A DNA stretch of 44,037 bases from an uncultured Methanobrevibacter sp. (GCA_902785855.1 CADAAJ010000016.1:1-44037), one strand, 5' to 3'; shown: positions 16,798 to 26,864, numbered from the stretch's first letter. Numbers and translations are program-made. The notes: generated by a model not told the origin, from the sequence alone.

Positions 16798-16846
16798 GAG
16801 GAAAATTATTTTTTTTGGCAGATTTTTAATTTCCCATCGACTTATA

Positions 16847-16878
16847 TTAAATTAGCAAATTGTGAAAATCTAATTTAA
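16847..16878. repeat. AT-rich inverted repeat
   Basis: TTAAATTAG and CTAATTTAA form a perfect 9-bp inverted repeat around 14 bases. It lies in the structured gap between the hairpin terminator and the paired metal-repressor-like palindromes. Function unknown. Confidence 0.35.
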
Positions 16879-16928
16879 CATAATTTAAATTTTGGAGAGT
16901 ATTTAATTATTTTTTATGATTTGAGTAA

Positions 16929-17015
16929 ATTTAGGTTAACCTAAATTTTAACTCTAGTTATAATGTTGTTTGATGTAGTATATAAAGGTTTCTATTTTTT
17001 TAGGTTCACCTAAAT
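16929..17015. promoter_or_regulatory. two TTTAGG-N4-CCTAAA palindromes flanking a TATA box
   Basis: TTTAGGTTAACCTAAA (perfect) and TTTAGGTTCACCTAAA (one central mismatch) lie about 71 bases apart on either side of GTATATAAAGG. The half-site TTAGGTT resembles operators of DtxR/MntR-type metal repressors (inference). The second copy falls near the expected + strand start. No gene lies directly downstream in either direction: + strand transcription would run into the 3' end of gatE. Confidence 0.5.
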
Positions 17016-17021
17016 TTTATT

Positions 17022-17056
17022 AAAAAAAGATTTAAAATACTCAGTTAAGAGTATTT
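17022..17056 (-). terminator. gatE terminator
   Basis: A perfect 8-bp stem (AAATACTC/GAGTATTT, 6-base loop) begins at the gatE stop codon and is followed on the minus strand by seven T at 17022-17028. It would end the vor-gat transcript. Confidence 0.65.
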
Positions 17057-18920
17057 ATAATAATTTTTGTATTTCTTCACGAACAAGTTTATTAACAAGT
17101 CCGCCATCCGCTTTTCCTTTAAGTTCCTTCATGCACATTCCCATCAAAGGACCCATAGCTCCCATTTGGCGTTCTTTAACCATTGATTCATTTTGAGCAA
17201 CAATATCTGAAATAATTTTAGCTACGTCTTCTTCACTCATCATTGTTAAATTATTTTGCTCAGCGATTTCGCCCATATCTTTGTCAGGTGTTTTAATAGT
17301 TTCAATAGTTAATTTACGAACACTGTCTTTGGCAATTTTACCAGCAGATAATAATTTAAAAATATCTTTTAAATGGTTTAAATTTAATATGTTAATGTCA
17401 TGACCTTCTCTTTTAATTTCACGTAAATCATATGCAAGAAGAGAAGCAACTGGGGTTGCATCTACATCAACATCTAATAAAATAGCTTCAAATGTATCTG
17501 CTTCTTGTCTTTTTACAAGTTGTGTTGCTAAATCTTCACTTAATTTATATTCTTTAATTATTCTTTCCTGTTTAGCATCAGGTAATTCTGGTAAATTATT
17601 TGCTATTGGTTCGATTCTTTCAGGTTTAATTTTAAATAATGGAATATCAGTTTCAAGATACATTCTATTTGCAGTTGGAAGAGGTCTCATATATTCAGTA
17701 TTTCCATCATCTAAAGCTTTACGGGTTTCTTCAACAACACCTTCTAAACCTAAATTAGCTCTTCTTTTAACTTCTTCAAGTGCAGAAACAGCAATATCTT
17801 CATCATGAGCTACTATGATAAATGCATCATTTTCATCAATTTTTAAAAATTCAGCTACTTTATCAACTTCTTCTTGGGTAATTCCATAAGCAGGTAATTC
17901 ATCTGAGTGGAAAATACCTGAAACACCACGTTTTTTAGCATAACTTGCAATTTCAGTTCCAAATCTTCTACCTGGTTGCACTTCACGACCAATTAAACCA
18001 TTAAATCCTTTTAAAACAACAGCTTTAATGGTTTGTGCTGATTTTAAAATTTTAGATTCAGTATCTTTAAATATTTCATCTAAAGTATGAATTTCTTCTA
18101 ATACTTCGGCATTTCTTTTTTCAAGTTCTTCTTTAATTTCAATTAATACTAATTGTCTTTGAACTTCTCTTTCAACAATTTCACTCATTAAATCTAAATC
18201 TTGAACACCTTTAATTTCTACACGTGCACCTTTTGCAATTGAAATGTTTAAATCCTGTCTGATAGTTCCAAGACCTCTTTTAACATTGGTACTTCTTAAA
18301 ATTTGACCAAGCATATACGCAACTTCACGAACCTGTTTTGGATCATGCATTGAGGGGTCTGTTGTAATTTCTGCAAGAGGAATGCCTAATCTGTCAAGTC
18401 TGAATTCTGTAAAACCGTCTTTGGTTTCAACTCTTCTTGCAGCATCTTCTTCAAGACCTAAACTTTCAATAACAACTCTTCCATAAGGAGTGTCTAAGTA
18501 TCCATCAGTTGCAACCATTCCAGTTCTTTGAAATCCTCCGGTGTTACTTCCATCAATAACCTGTTTTCTCATGGTATGGAATTCGTCTACAATGTGCATA
18601 TTCATTAAACAAGCTATAGTAATACAAATATCCAATGCTTCTTCATTTAAACTGTGAGGAGGTTCATCATCATTTTCAACAAGACATGTGTGTGTTTCAA
18701 AATTTTCATATTTGAAATTTAAACCTCTAAGAGATTCTTGTAGTGCTGCACGGTCTATTTCACCAAGTTCAGATTGTGTTGGTCTTAATCTTCTTTGAAT
18801 AAGTTCAGCATAATCATCATCAACAAGTTCTGTTTTACATGGGCAGAATAATTTATGTTGGCTGTTTAGTTGTTGGTGAATTTCAAGTCCCATTTTTAAT
18901 CCTAATTTTTCATAATCCAT
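17055..18920 (-). CDS. gatE: Glu-tRNA(Gln) amidotransferase subunit E
   Basis: 621-aa GatB-like subunit specific to archaea. With GatD it turns Glu-tRNA(Gln) into Gln-tRNA(Gln) by phosphorylating the glutamyl end and using ammonia delivered from GatD. It begins with the GatB/E signature LGLEIHQQL-like [19 protein letters not shown], has [25 protein letters not shown] and the AspRS-like insert ([38 protein letters not shown]) that separates GatE from GatB. A YqeY-like C-terminal tail with [19 protein letters not shown] follows. The length is normal for GatE. It starts 13 bases after gatD. Confidence 0.96.
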   Translation of the reverse strand: MDYEKLGLKMGLEIHQQLNSQHKLFCPCKTELVDDDYAELIQRRLRPTQSELGEIDRAALQESLRGLNFKYENFETHTCLVENDDEPPHSLNEEALDICITIACLMNMHIVDEFHTMRKQVIDGSNTGGFQRTGMVATDGYLDTPYGRVVIESLGLEEDAARRVETKDGFTEFRLDRLGIPLAEITTDPSMHDPKQVREVAYMLGQILRSTNVKRGLGTIRQDLNISIAKGARVEIKGVQDLDLMSEIVEREVQRQLVLIEIKEELEKRNAEVLEEIHTLDEIFKDTESKILKSAQTIKAVVLKGFNGLIGREVQPGRRFGTEIASYAKKRGVSGIFHSDELPAYGITQEEVDKVAEFLKIDENDAFIIVAHDEDIAVSALEEVKRRANLGLEGVVEETRKALDDGNTEYMRPLPTANRMYLETDIPLFKIKPERIEPIANNLPELPDAKQERIIKEYKLSEDLATQLVKRQEADTFEAILLDVDVDATPVASLLAYDLREIKREGHDINILNLNHLKDIFKLLSAGKIAKDSVRKLTIETIKTPDKDMGEIAEQNNLTMMSEEDVAKIISDIVAQNESMVKERQMGAMGPLMGMCMKELKGKADGGLVNKLVREEIQKLL

Positions 18921-18933
18921 ATTAACAACACCT

Positions 18934-20244
18934 TTAATTTAAGAAATCCTTAATTGAGGATTTTTCAGAAATTTCACCTACAATATTACTTTGCATTATT
19001 TCTTTTACTTCATTAATATTTTCGCTTTGACCTAATGCCCAACATAATTTAACATAAGTAGTTTCAGGAGTCATGTCTAAACCGGATATTACTCCAGTAT
19101 CTATTATTTCACGTCCTGTTGAGTAAACATTCATATTTACCCTTCCATAAAGACATTGTGATGTCATAATTATTGGAATATTTTCATCAGTGGCTCTTTT
19201 AAATGTGTTAATTAAATTATTTGGAACATGTCCGAGTCCTGTTCCTTCAATAACAATTCCTTTATATCCTTTATCGATATGGTATTCAATGTATTCTTCA
19301 GAAATTCCTGGAAAACTTTTAATAAATCCGACTTTTTCTTCAATGTCGCAATTTACTTCAAGAGAATTTTCTCCTCTTTTGCTGTAGTTATAGTTTGAAT
19401 TGATTTTAATTTCACTATTTTGAATTTTAGCTATTGGTTGAGCATTAATGCTTCTGAATGTATCTCTTCTGGAAGTATGCATTTTTCTAACTTTAGTTCC
19501 TTTGTGTAAATATGTAAATTCGTCATTTAAACTTCCATGCATACAAACACAAACTTCTGCAATATCTGATTTTGCAGCAATTACAGAATCAATTAAATTG
19601 ATATTAGCATCACTTGAAGGTCTGTCGGAACTTCTTTGAGCTCCAGTTAGGATAATTGGCACTGGTGTTTTTAACATGAAACTTAATGCAGCAGAAGTAT
19701 AGTGCATTGTATCAGTACCGTGTGCTATTACAACACCATCAGCACCATCTGAAATATCATTAGCCACTTCTTTAGCAGCTTTAACCCAATATTCGGGTTT
19801 CATATTTTCACTTAAGATATTATATAATGCTTTAACATTGTAATTAGCATAATCCAATAATTCTGGATTTGCTTTAACTAGATCTGATGCAGTAAATTTT
19901 GGATGAACAGCACCTGTTCTGTAATCAATAACAGAGGATACTGTTCCTCCAGTTGATACAACAGATATATTTTGTTTAGATGGGTCATGTGGAATTTCAC
20001 TTTCACCATAACCAATTTGTGGCTTATCACCTTTCTCAATAAGTTCAGCTTTTGTATTGTCGATAGCTATACCTATATTATAACCGCTTGATAATTTTAA
20101 AACTATATATCCGTCATCAGCATCTTCAGGTCTGTCAAGTAAAATACCAGTATATGAAATATCTTCTTTATGTACTTTAATGGTATCTCCTATACTTAAA
20201 TTATTATTTTCTATATATTTTCTAGCAATTTCTTTATATGTCAT
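18934..20244 (-). CDS. gatD: Glu-tRNA(Gln) amidotransferase subunit D
   Basis: 436-aa asparaginase-like subunit that hydrolyses an amide donor and channels ammonia to GatE. An N-terminal small domain (~80 aa) typical of GatD precedes the asparaginase fold. Catalytic motifs are [10 protein letters not shown] (first threonine) and [11 protein letters not shown] (second threonine and aspartate), with [14 protein letters not shown] downstream. The ATG is nine bases after the vorA stop and has GTGAT upstream, so the gene is probably expressed with the vor genes as well as with gatE. Confidence 0.96.
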   Translation of the reverse strand: MTYKEIARKYIENNNLSIGDTIKVHKEDISYTGILLDRPEDADDGYIVLKLSSGYNIGIAIDNTKAELIEKGDKPQIGYGESEIPHDPSKQNISVVSTGGTVSSVIDYRTGAVHPKFTASDLVKANPELLDYANYNVKALYNILSENMKPEYWVKAAKEVANDISDGADGVVIAHGTDTMHYTSAALSFMLKTPVPIILTGAQRSSDRPSSDANINLIDSVIAAKSDIAEVCVCMHGSLNDEFTYLHKGTKVRKMHTSRRDTFRSINAQPIAKIQNSEIKINSNYNYSKRGENSLEVNCDIEEKVGFIKSFPGISEEYIEYHIDKGYKGIVIEGTGLGHVPNNLINTFKRATDENIPIIMTSQCLYGRVNMNVYSTGREIIDTGVISGLDMTPETTYVKLCWALGQSENINEVKEIMQSNIVGEISEKSSIKDFLN

Positions 20245-20253
20245 TAAATCACA

Positions 20254-21699
20254 CTATGAATTGTTTTTAATCCATTCTGCTCCAGCTTTTAAAACATCAA
20301 TATTTACATCAATTACTTTTGGTTTTGATGCAAACATTTCGCGAATAGCATTTTCATAAGATTCACGTTTTAAAACATTTGTTAATTCTGTTAATCCACC
20401 AAGAAGTGCAGTATTTGCTGTTTTAGCATTTCCATGTTCTTCAGCTATATCAACACATGGCATTGGAATAACATTAACATTTCTATCGATTTCAAATTCG
20501 CCTATATGTGCATCATAGAGAATAGTTCCTCCTTCATTTACATCAGAGGAGAACATCTCTAATGATGGTTTATTTAAAGCAATTAGGATGTCAATATCAT
20601 CAACAACAGGTGTTCCTATTGTTTCATTGGAAATAACTACAGAACAATTTGATTTTCCACCTCTTTGTTCTGGACCATAACTTGGATACCATGATACATG
20701 TTTTCCTTCAGCACATGCGGCTTGAGCTATTGTTAAACCTGCACTTAAAACACCCTGGCCTCCAAATCCACTAACTTTAATGCTAATAGGTTTAATGTCA
20801 TCATCAACATACCTTTTTTTATCATCTCTATTTACATTAAATATTTTATCTAGTGATTCTGTAGTGAAATCGCTAACTGGTCTTTCAATAGGGGTTTTGG
20901 TATAAAGATTATTTCTGAAATTTTTAACAGGAAATTCTTTTTCCATTTGATTTTCAATAAATTCCTGAGCACTTTTTACATCCTGTTTTAAGTTTGTCGG
21001 ACAAGGTGCTAATACTTCAATAAATGAATATCCTTTTCCTTCTTTTTGGACAGTTAAAGCCTGTTTAATTGCAAATTTTGCGAGTCTGATTTTTAAAGGA
21101 TTTGCAAGTGACACTCTTTCAATATAAACAGGTGCTTTTAATGTATTAATTAATTCACACATATGTGTAGGGTGTCCTGCGTAATCAGGGTCTCTTCCTG
21201 TTTGGCATGTAACAGTCTTTTCCCCGATTAATGTGGTTGGAGCCATTTGTCCACCAGTCATTCCGTAAACTGTGTTGTTTACAAAGAATACTGTCATTTT
21301 TTCTCCTCTATTTGCAGCCTGTAAAGTTTCATTTAAACCAATAGATGCTAAATCACCATCTCCTTGATAACTCATAACAATTGCATCATCTTCAGCTCGT
21401 GAAATACCTGTAGCAACTGCAGGTGCTCTTCCATGTGCAGTTTGGAAGTTTCCACAATTAAAATAGAAATATGCATATACTGAACATCCGACTGGTGAAA
21501 TCATAACACATCTTTCTTGTATTCCTAATTCGTCCATACATTCTGCAATTAATTTATGTAAAATTCCATGTCCACAACCTGCACAGTAATGTGTTGATTT
21601 AATATTAGTTCCTTTTCTAGGATACTCTTCTAAAAGGGATTGTGGATTTCTACGTACTTGTAATTCATAATTTTTATCATTAAATTCATTTTCACTCAT
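20254..21699 (-). CDS. vorA: 2-oxoisovalerate:ferredoxin oxidoreductase, fused beta-gamma subunit
   Basis: 481-aa thiamine diphosphate-binding catalytic subunit fused to the gamma subunit. Residues 1 to about 300 are the beta part: HYCAGCGHGILHKL, SPVGCSVYAYFYF, HGRAPAVATGI and the TPP/Mg motif GDGDLASIGLNETLQAANR. From about 310 the gamma part begins with VSGFGGQGVLSAG and contains YGPEQRGGKSNCSVVIS. The same fusion and size are known for VorA of Methanothermobacter. It acts with VorB and VorC on branched-chain 2-oxoacids, exchanging acyl-CoA, CO2 and reduced ferredoxin. A 2-oxoglutarate or pyruvate enzyme is less likely because those usually keep beta and gamma apart. Confidence 0.85.
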   Translation of the reverse strand: MSENEFNDKNYELQVRRNPQSLLEEYPRKGTNIKSTHYCAGCGHGILHKLIAECMDELGIQERCVMISPVGCSVYAYFYFNCGNFQTAHGRAPAVATGISRAEDDAIVMSYQGDGDLASIGLNETLQAANRGEKMTVFFVNNTVYGMTGGQMAPTTLIGEKTVTCQTGRDPDYAGHPTHMCELINTLKAPVYIERVSLANPLKIRLAKFAIKQALTVQKEGKGYSFIEVLAPCPTNLKQDVKSAQEFIENQMEKEFPVKNFRNNLYTKTPIERPVSDFTTESLDKIFNVNRDDKKRYVDDDIKPISIKVSGFGGQGVLSAGLTIAQAACAEGKHVSWYPSYGPEQRGGKSNCSVVISNETIGTPVVDDIDILIALNKPSLEMFSSDVNEGGTILYDAHIGEFEIDRNVNVIPMPCVDIAEEHGNAKTANTALLGGLTELTNVLKRESYENAIREMFASKPKVIDVNIDVLKAGAEWIKNNS

Positions 21700-21711
21700 T
21701 TTTCCACATCC

Positions 21712-22821
21712 TTAATCAATAATATTCGGAATATCTTTTTCAATATTCTTTCTTGCAGTATCAATTTCTTCGTCAATTCCACATATCTCATAAATTTTTG
21801 CAAGAACTTGTTTTAATTCAATTATATTTCCACCCATTCTATTTACAAGATATGTATCTTCTTTTCTAAGAGCAGCAAATTGAACATCTGCTAATAATTG
21901 CCCATTACTCATTTCAACAGAAATAAAACTTACTCCTTTATCAGATAATTCTTTAATTCTTTTAGTTGGGAAAGGAGATAACGTAATTGGTCTTAAAAGC
22001 CCTACTTTCAATCCTTTTTCACGGCTTTTATCAACAGCAGATCTTGCAATTCTACTACTAATTCCATATGATACTAAAACAATTTCTGCATCTTCAACTT
22101 TATATTCATCAAAAATAACTTCTTCAGCTTCAATTTTATCATATTTTTCCTGAAGTTTATAGTTGAAATCTTCCAAGTCACTGAAATCATTAAATATTGA
22201 TGTAATAAGATTGTCCATTGTTTCTTTATTACCTTTTACAGCCCAATCTTTCTCACTTGGTTTAATTGCTTCGGTTGGGAATTCTAATGGTTCTGCCATT
22301 TGACCTAAAGTACCATCAGCTAAAACAATAACTGGGTTTCTCCATTTATCTGCTAGTTCAAATGCTTTCATGGTCAAATCACACATTTCTTGAACACTAT
22401 TCGGAGCTAAAACAATATTTTTGTAATTTCCATGACCTCCTCCTTTAACAATTTGATTGTAATCTCCTTGTTCAGGTCCGATATTTCCAAGCCCCGGTCC
22501 TGCTCTCATAATGTCTACAATAACTGCAGGTAATTCAGCACCTGCAAGGAAGGTAAATCCTTCCTGCATTAAACTAATTCCAGGTCCTGATGATGCAGTC
22601 ATAACTCTGTGTCCGGCACCTGATGCCCCATACACCATATTAATTGATGCTTCTTCACTTTCAGCTTGTACAAAGTTTCTTCCAACCATTGGGAAATATT
22701 TGGATGCTTCATGTAATATTTCACTTGCTGGTGTTATTGGATATCCGAAAAAACAATCGCAACCAGCATACATGGCACCAATGACAACTGCAGTATTACC
22801 TTTAATCATTTGGTTACTCAT
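21712..22821 (-). CDS. vorB: 2-oxoisovalerate:ferredoxin oxidoreductase, alpha subunit
   Basis: 369-aa alpha subunit with the pyrimidine-binding domain of the 2-oxoacid oxidoreductase family: [25 protein letters not shown] at the N terminus, [58 protein letters not shown] and the C-terminal swinging domain with [20 protein letters not shown] at the vorC stop means start and stop overlap by four bases. VorA follows 12 bases after the stop. Confidence 0.88.
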   Translation of the reverse strand: MSNQMIKGNTAVVIGAMYAGCDCFFGYPITPASEILHEASKYFPMVGRNFVQAESEEASINMVYGASGAGHRVMTASSGPGISLMQEGFTFLAGAELPAVIVDIMRAGPGLGNIGPEQGDYNQIVKGGGHGNYKNIVLAPNSVQEMCDLTMKAFELADKWRNPVIVLADGTLGQMAEPLEFPTEAIKPSEKDWAVKGNKETMDNLITSIFNDFSDLEDFNYKLQEKYDKIEAEEVIFDEYKVEDAEIVLVSYGISSRIARSAVDKSREKGLKVGLLRPITLSPFPTKRIKELSDKGVSFISVEMSNGQLLADVQFAALRKEDTYLVNRMGGNIIELKQVLAKIYEICGIDEEIDTARKNIEKDIPNIID

Positions 22822-23105
22822 TCACTTTCCTCCTTGTTAGCTACTTTAGCTTTAATCATTTTTCCAACTTCGTCGTTAACAATTTTTTTTAATTGATGTA
22901 CTTCAAGTGCTAATGGTTCCGGACATGTAAAATAACAATCTTTACATCCAGTACATCCATTTCCACTATAATAAGCAAATTGATATCCTGCATTATTTAT
23001 GTCATTACTTAGTAATATTGCATTTTGAGGACATCCTATGATGCATCTCATGCATCCTTTACAAATTTCTTTATTTATAACTGGATAAGATACTTCTTCT
23101 GTCAT
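22818..23105 (-). CDS. vorC: 2-oxoisovalerate:ferredoxin oxidoreductase, ferredoxin-like subunit
   Basis: Small delta subunit carrying two [4Fe-4S] clusters ([12 protein letters not shown] and [14 protein letters not shown]), which moves electrons between the catalytic subunit and ferredoxin. The start [18 protein letters not shown] (95 aa) was chosen because GATGAT precedes it; an ATG three codons earlier (position 23114) has no binding site. The C-terminal tail is rich in lysine and glutamate. It lies 13 bases after the acyl-CoA ligase stop and overlaps vorB by four bases. Confidence 0.87.
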   Translation of the reverse strand: MTEEVSYPVINKEICKGCMRCIIGCPQNAILLSNDINNAGYQFAYYSGNGCTGCKDCYFTCPEPLALEVHQLKKIVNDEVGKMIKAKVANKEESE

Positions 23106-23118
23106 TATTATCATCTAA

Positions 23119-24789
23119 TTAATTTTTTTTCATATCATTTTGTCTAATTTCAACTCTCCTAGTTTTACCACTGATGGTTTCTGGAATTTCATCAACATAT
23201 TCCACCATTCTAGGATATTTATAAGGAGCTGTAACTTTTTTAACATGATTTTGAATGTCTTTAGTAAGAGCATCTGAAGGTTCAAAGCCAGGTTGTAATA
23301 TTATAGTTGCTTTTACAATTTGACCTCTAACTTCATCTGGATAAGCGGTAATTGCACAATTTGAAACAGCTTCATGAGATAATACAGCGCTTTCAACTTC
23401 ATATGGTCCAATACGATAACCTGAAGATTTGATAATATCGTCATTTCTTCCAACAAAATGAACATAACCATCTTCATCAACCCATGCGGTATCTCCGCAA
23501 TGGTAATATCCATGATGTATTTGTTGTTTTTGTTTTTCTGGATCTTTATAATATTCTTTAAATAATCCAGGGTTAGGCCCATCATTTATTTTAAAACAAA
23601 GTTCACCTTCATCTCCAATTTCTACGCTTTCATGATTTTCATCTAACAATTTTAAATCAAATAAAGGAGAAGGTTTTCCTATTGACCCTAGTTTAGCATC
23701 TAACCAAATGAATGTTCCAATTGACAATGTGGTTTCGGTTTGACCAAATCCTTCTTTTATAGTTAAACCGGATAATTCTTTGAATTTTTTAGATACTTCT
23801 GGAGGTAACGGTTCACCTGCAGTTGTAACATATTTTAAATTGGATAAATCAAATCCTTCAATATTTTCTTTAATTATGAATCTGTAAATTGTTGGAGGTG
23901 CACAAAATGTATCAACTTTATATTCAATAACCTTTTCAAGTAATTTAATACCATCAAATCTGTCATAATCATAAATAAATGGTGCAGCTCCACTAATCCA
24001 TTGTCCATAAAGATTTCCCCATACAGCTTTACCCCAACCGGTATCTGCTGCAGTATGGTGAATTCCATCTTCAACAACATTATGCCAATATTTTGCTGTT
24101 GGAATGTGTCCCAAACTGTATGTATGTTTATGTGAAACCATTTTTGGATTTCCACTTGTTCCTGATGTGAAATAAATTAAGAATATTTCTTCTGCATAAG
24201 TTTTATCTTTTCCGGTTGGTCTTTCAAAGATTGGACTTTCTTTTTCAATTGCTTCGTTAAAATTAATCCATCCATCCCTTTCAGTTTCAATGACTAACTT
24301 TTTTAATTCAATTCCTAATTCTTTTTCAGATTCTTCATAATCTGGAAGTAGTGAATCTTCTTCTACAGATACAACAAGTTTAACATCGGCTTGTTTTAAT
24401 CTAAAATCAATATCATGAAGTTTTAACATGTGTGTTCCCGGAATTGCAATTGCACCAATTTTGTGTAATGCAACCATACAGAACCAGAATTCGTATCTGT
24501 TTTTTAAGGTTAACATTACTGCATCCCCTTTATTAATGCCTAATCTTTTAAATAAATTAGCAGTTTTATTTGAATATTCTTTCATTTCTTTAAAAGTGAA
24601 TGTGTGTTTTTCATTTTCATCGTTAGTCCAGATTAATGCAATCTTTTCAGGGTCTATTTCTGCATATTTGTCGACCACATCAAATCCAAAATTATAATCT
24701 TCATCATATTTTAATTTGAAATTCTTATAAAAATCTTCATATGAATTAAAATCAACTTGTTCTACAAAATCTTCTATTAATGATGTCAT
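23119..24789 (-). CDS. AMP-forming acyl-CoA synthetase
   Basis: 556-aa ligase of the ANL superfamily, closest in look to the acetyl/medium-chain acyl-CoA synthetase group. It activates a carboxylic acid via acyl-AMP to acyl-CoA. Motifs: YFTSGTSGNPKMVSHKHTY (P-loop-like A3), EGFGQTETT (A5), YHCGDTAWVDEDGYVHFVGRNDDIIKSSGYRIGP (A7-A8, split here by function) and the catalytic K542 in ISGKTRRVEIR. The gene sits between an XRE-cupin regulator and vorCBA, which suggests substrates such as isobutyrate, isovalerate or 2-methylbutyrate. The substrate itself is not readable from sequence. Confidence 0.88.
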   Translation of the reverse strand: MTSLIEDFVEQVDFNSYEDFYKNFKLKYDEDYNFGFDVVDKYAEIDPEKIALIWTNDENEKHTFTFKEMKEYSNKTANLFKRLGINKGDAVMLTLKNRYEFWFCMVALHKIGAIAIPGTHMLKLHDIDFRLKQADVKLVVSVEEDSLLPDYEESEKELGIELKKLVIETERDGWINFNEAIEKESPIFERPTGKDKTYAEEIFLIYFTSGTSGNPKMVSHKHTYSLGHIPTAKYWHNVVEDGIHHTAADTGWGKAVWGNLYGQWISGAAPFIYDYDRFDGIKLLEKVIEYKVDTFCAPPTIYRFIIKENIEGFDLSNLKYVTTAGEPLPPEVSKKFKELSGLTIKEGFGQTETTLSIGTFIWLDAKLGSIGKPSPLFDLKLLDENHESVEIGDEGELCFKINDGPNPGLFKEYYKDPEKQKQQIHHGYYHCGDTAWVDEDGYVHFVGRNDDIIKSSGYRIGPYEVESAVLSHEAVSNCAITAYPDEVRGQIVKATIILQPGFEPSDALTKDIQNHVKKVTAPYKYPRMVEYVDEIPETISGKTRRVEIRQNDMKKN

Positions 24790-24808
24790 TTAAATTGCTC
24801 CTTATAGG

Positions 24809-25360
24809 TTATATTATCATTGCTATAAATTTAGCGGGTTTATCGTTAAGTGCGACCATAGCATGTTTGTATGTTGAATCAAAAAATATACAGTCACCTT
24901 CATTTAAAATAATTTCATTATTGTGTATAAAAATTTTCAAACTACCTTCCAAAACATAATTAAATTCCTGACCAGGGTGAGAATTTAGTGAAGGTATTGC
25001 ATTTTTCTCAGGATCAACTTCTACAAGGAAGGTTTCAGCTTTTTTATGAATGAAATTGGAACATAGGTTTTCATGGATGTATTCTTTACTTCTATCCACT
25101 TTTATTCCTTTATTTGCACGTGTAACGTCAAATATATTCATTCTACTTTCTTCACCAGTTAATAATAATCCTAAATCAACTTTAAAAATAGTAGCAAGTT
25201 CATATAAAAAGCTTGCAGGAATATCTACTTCTGCATTTTCATATTGGATATATGTTTCTTCTTTAATGTTTAGTTCTTTTGCAATATCTTTAATTGTAAT
25301 GTCTGATAGTTCTCGTAATTCTCTAATTCTATTTCCAATATTTTTATTGTAGTCATTCAT
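24809..25360 (-). CDS. XRE-family regulator with cupin domain
   Basis: 183-aa transcription regulator: an N-terminal helix-turn-helix (IGNRIRELRELSDITIKDIAKELNIKEETYIQYENAEVD is the family signature, residues about 7-46) and a C-terminal cupin (about 105-180, with HPGQEFNYVLEG and EGDCIFFDSTYKHAM), which usually binds a small ligand. The ATG has TAGGTG upstream. The gene is 19 bases before the acyl-CoA ligase start. This arrangement is common for acyl-CoA ligase genes, so the protein likely senses a fatty acid or CoA-related metabolite and controls the ligase-vor operon. Confidence 0.88.
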   Translation of the reverse strand: MNDYNKNIGNRIRELRELSDITIKDIAKELNIKEETYIQYENAEVDIPASFLYELATIFKVDLGLLLTGEESRMNIFDVTRANKGIKVDRSKEYIHENLCSNFIHKKAETFLVEVDPEKNAIPSLNSHPGQEFNYVLEGSLKIFIHNNEIILNEGDCIFFDSTYKHAMVALNDKPAKFIAMII

Positions 25361-25404
25361 AAATAAACACCTATTTTTTTAAAATTGATTATAATAGATT
25401 TTCA

Positions 25405-25430
25405 TATATATTATAATATTATAAATTTTG
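25405..25430 (-). promoter_or_regulatory. promoter region of the XRE-cupin operon
   Basis: The perfect 14-base palindrome TTATAATATTATAA (25411-25424) lies within an AT-rich TATA-like stretch about 50-60 bases before the regulator ATG. It could be both TATA box and autoregulatory operator; AT-rich palindromes also arise by chance here. Confidence 0.35.
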
Positions 25431-25512
25431 ATTTTAACTTTATATAAATCTTATTAAAAATCATGATAATTCATTATAATTTTTTGAACATTAAATTTTT
25501 AATTTTAAAAGG

Positions 25513-25528
25513 AAGTATTTAAATACTT
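25513..25528. promoter_or_regulatory. perfect 16-base palindrome before the Cys-tailed protein gene
   Basis: AAGTATTTAAATACTT is self-complementary and 43 bases upstream of the ATG at 25572. The centre TATTTAAATA can serve as the TATA box, so a protein bound here would compete with the transcription machinery. Confidence 0.4.
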
Positions 25529-25571
25529 AAAAAAATAATTTTAATTTAATTAAATTTTTAGGAGATTCACT

Positions 25572-25943
25572 ATGTCATCTAATGATATTGGTACTAACAT
25601 AATTTTCAAAAAACAATTAGGTTTAAATTATGAAATTGATCAAAAATATGTTGGTTTAAAAATGAAAGAAAATAATGTTTTAGCTTTCAATTTTAGAGTT
25701 CCGGGAAGTTTAAAAGATGAAGTTGAAACATATTTTAAAAAGTTTAAATTAGGAGAACCTATAATGGTTGATATTGGTGGTACTGGAGATATTAAATGTG
25801 ATTTCAAAGGAATTTCTCCTGTTTTAAAAAATCATGATGAATTAGACCAATATTTTATATCAGCAACATTACAAGAAGATAAACAGTATGATCCTTTAGA
25901 AGAAGAAAAATGCGAATCTTGTAGTGGGTGTGGATTCCATTAA
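25572..25943 (+). CDS. hypothetical protein with C-terminal CxxCxxC tail
   Basis: 123-aa soluble protein of a family I do not recognise. It has an alternating charged/hydrophobic body (MKENNVLAFNFRVPGSLKDE, VDIGGTGDIKCDFKG) and ends with C114-x2-C117-x2-C120-GFH, which could bind a metal ion or act as a redox or metal-transfer tail. GGAGA lies about nine bases before the ATG, and a perfect palindrome marks its promoter. It is monocistronic: the neighbour downstream is convergent. Confidence 0.72.
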   Translation: MSSNDIGTNIIFKKQLGLNYEIDQKYVGLKMKENNVLAFNFRVPGSLKDEVETYFKKFKLGEPIMVDIGGTGDIKCDFKGISPVLKNHDELDQYFISATLQEDKQYDPLEEEKCESCSGCGFH

Positions 25944-25956
25944 TCCTATATTTTTT

Positions 25957-26799
25957 TTATTTTAATTCTTTTTTAAACCAGTTAATAGTTTCTTTCAATT
26001 GTTTTTCAAAGTTTTCATGTGTGACTTTATAATTAATTTTTTTCATATTATTAACATCGGCAAGTGAGTGTTTTATATCTCCTGGGCGAACTTTTCTATA
26101 TTCTGGTTCAATATCACTGCCTAATATTTGTTTGATAATTTCATATAATTTATTTATGCTTAATTTTTCACCACATGCAACATTAACAACACCATTATAA
26201 TCGGATTTTAATAGTGCATTAATAAAATTTGGAATTACGGCAGCATATTGTGAGTTTTTATTCTGCTTAGGTCCAAATACATTAAAATATCTAAGTGCAG
26301 TATAATTTAAACCATAGCACTCATAAAATGACTTTAAATATAATTCACAACTTGCTTTTGATGATGCATAAGGTGAATTTGGCATTAATGTTTCTGTTTC
26401 TTTTAAAGGCATGTTTTTATTTTCACCATAAACTGCTGATGAAGATGAAAATATTATTTTTTCTACATTGTTATCTGCAGCTGATTTTAAAAGTTTTATA
26501 GTAGCATTTAGATTAATTTTACTACATGTAATTGGATTTTCAACACTTAATGGTACACTAGCCATTGAGGCAAGATGAAATATATAATCCGTATTTAAAG
26601 TCAATTTATTAAAATTAGTATTACAAATGTTTTCTTTTATGATTTTTAAATTTTCATGTTGTGGATTATTAAGATTTTTAATGTTTCCAGTGGATAGATT
26701 ATCAATAATGGTGATGTTATTGTTCTCTATAAGAGTATTTGCAATGTGTGAACCAATAAATCCTAGTCCACCAGTAATTAAAATATTTTTATTTCTCAT
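25957..26799 (-). CDS. NAD-dependent sugar-nucleotide epimerase/dehydratase
   Basis: 280-aa extended short-chain dehydrogenase of the GalE/RmlB type. The NAD-binding motif GGLGFIGSH is at residues 10-18. The catalytic set is the serine run near 119-121 (FSSSSAVYG) with Y144 and K148 in SPYASSKAS; ALRYFNVFGPKQ follows and GDIKHSLADV is in the C-terminal substrate domain. It is a little shorter than usual (300-330 aa), with a reduced C-terminal part. A UDP-glucose 4-epimerase role for cell-surface glycans is the likeliest but not certain. It is divergent from the eha operon. Confidence 0.85.
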   Translation of the reverse strand: MRNKNILITGGLGFIGSHIANTLIENNNITIIDNLSTGNIKNLNNPQHENLKIIKENICNTNFNKLTLNTDYIFHLASMASVPLSVENPITCSKINLNATIKLLKSAADNNVEKIIFSSSSAVYGENKNMPLKETETLMPNSPYASSKASCELYLKSFYECYGLNYTALRYFNVFGPKQNKNSQYAAVIPNFINALLKSDYNGVVNVACGEKLSINKLYEIIKQILGSDIEPEYRKVRPGDIKHSLADVNNMKKINYKVTHENFEKQLKETINWFKKELK

Positions 26800-26864
26800 T
26801 AAAACACTGTTTTATATTTTAAATTATAATTTAAGCTGTTATATATTATTTTTAAGTAACAATA

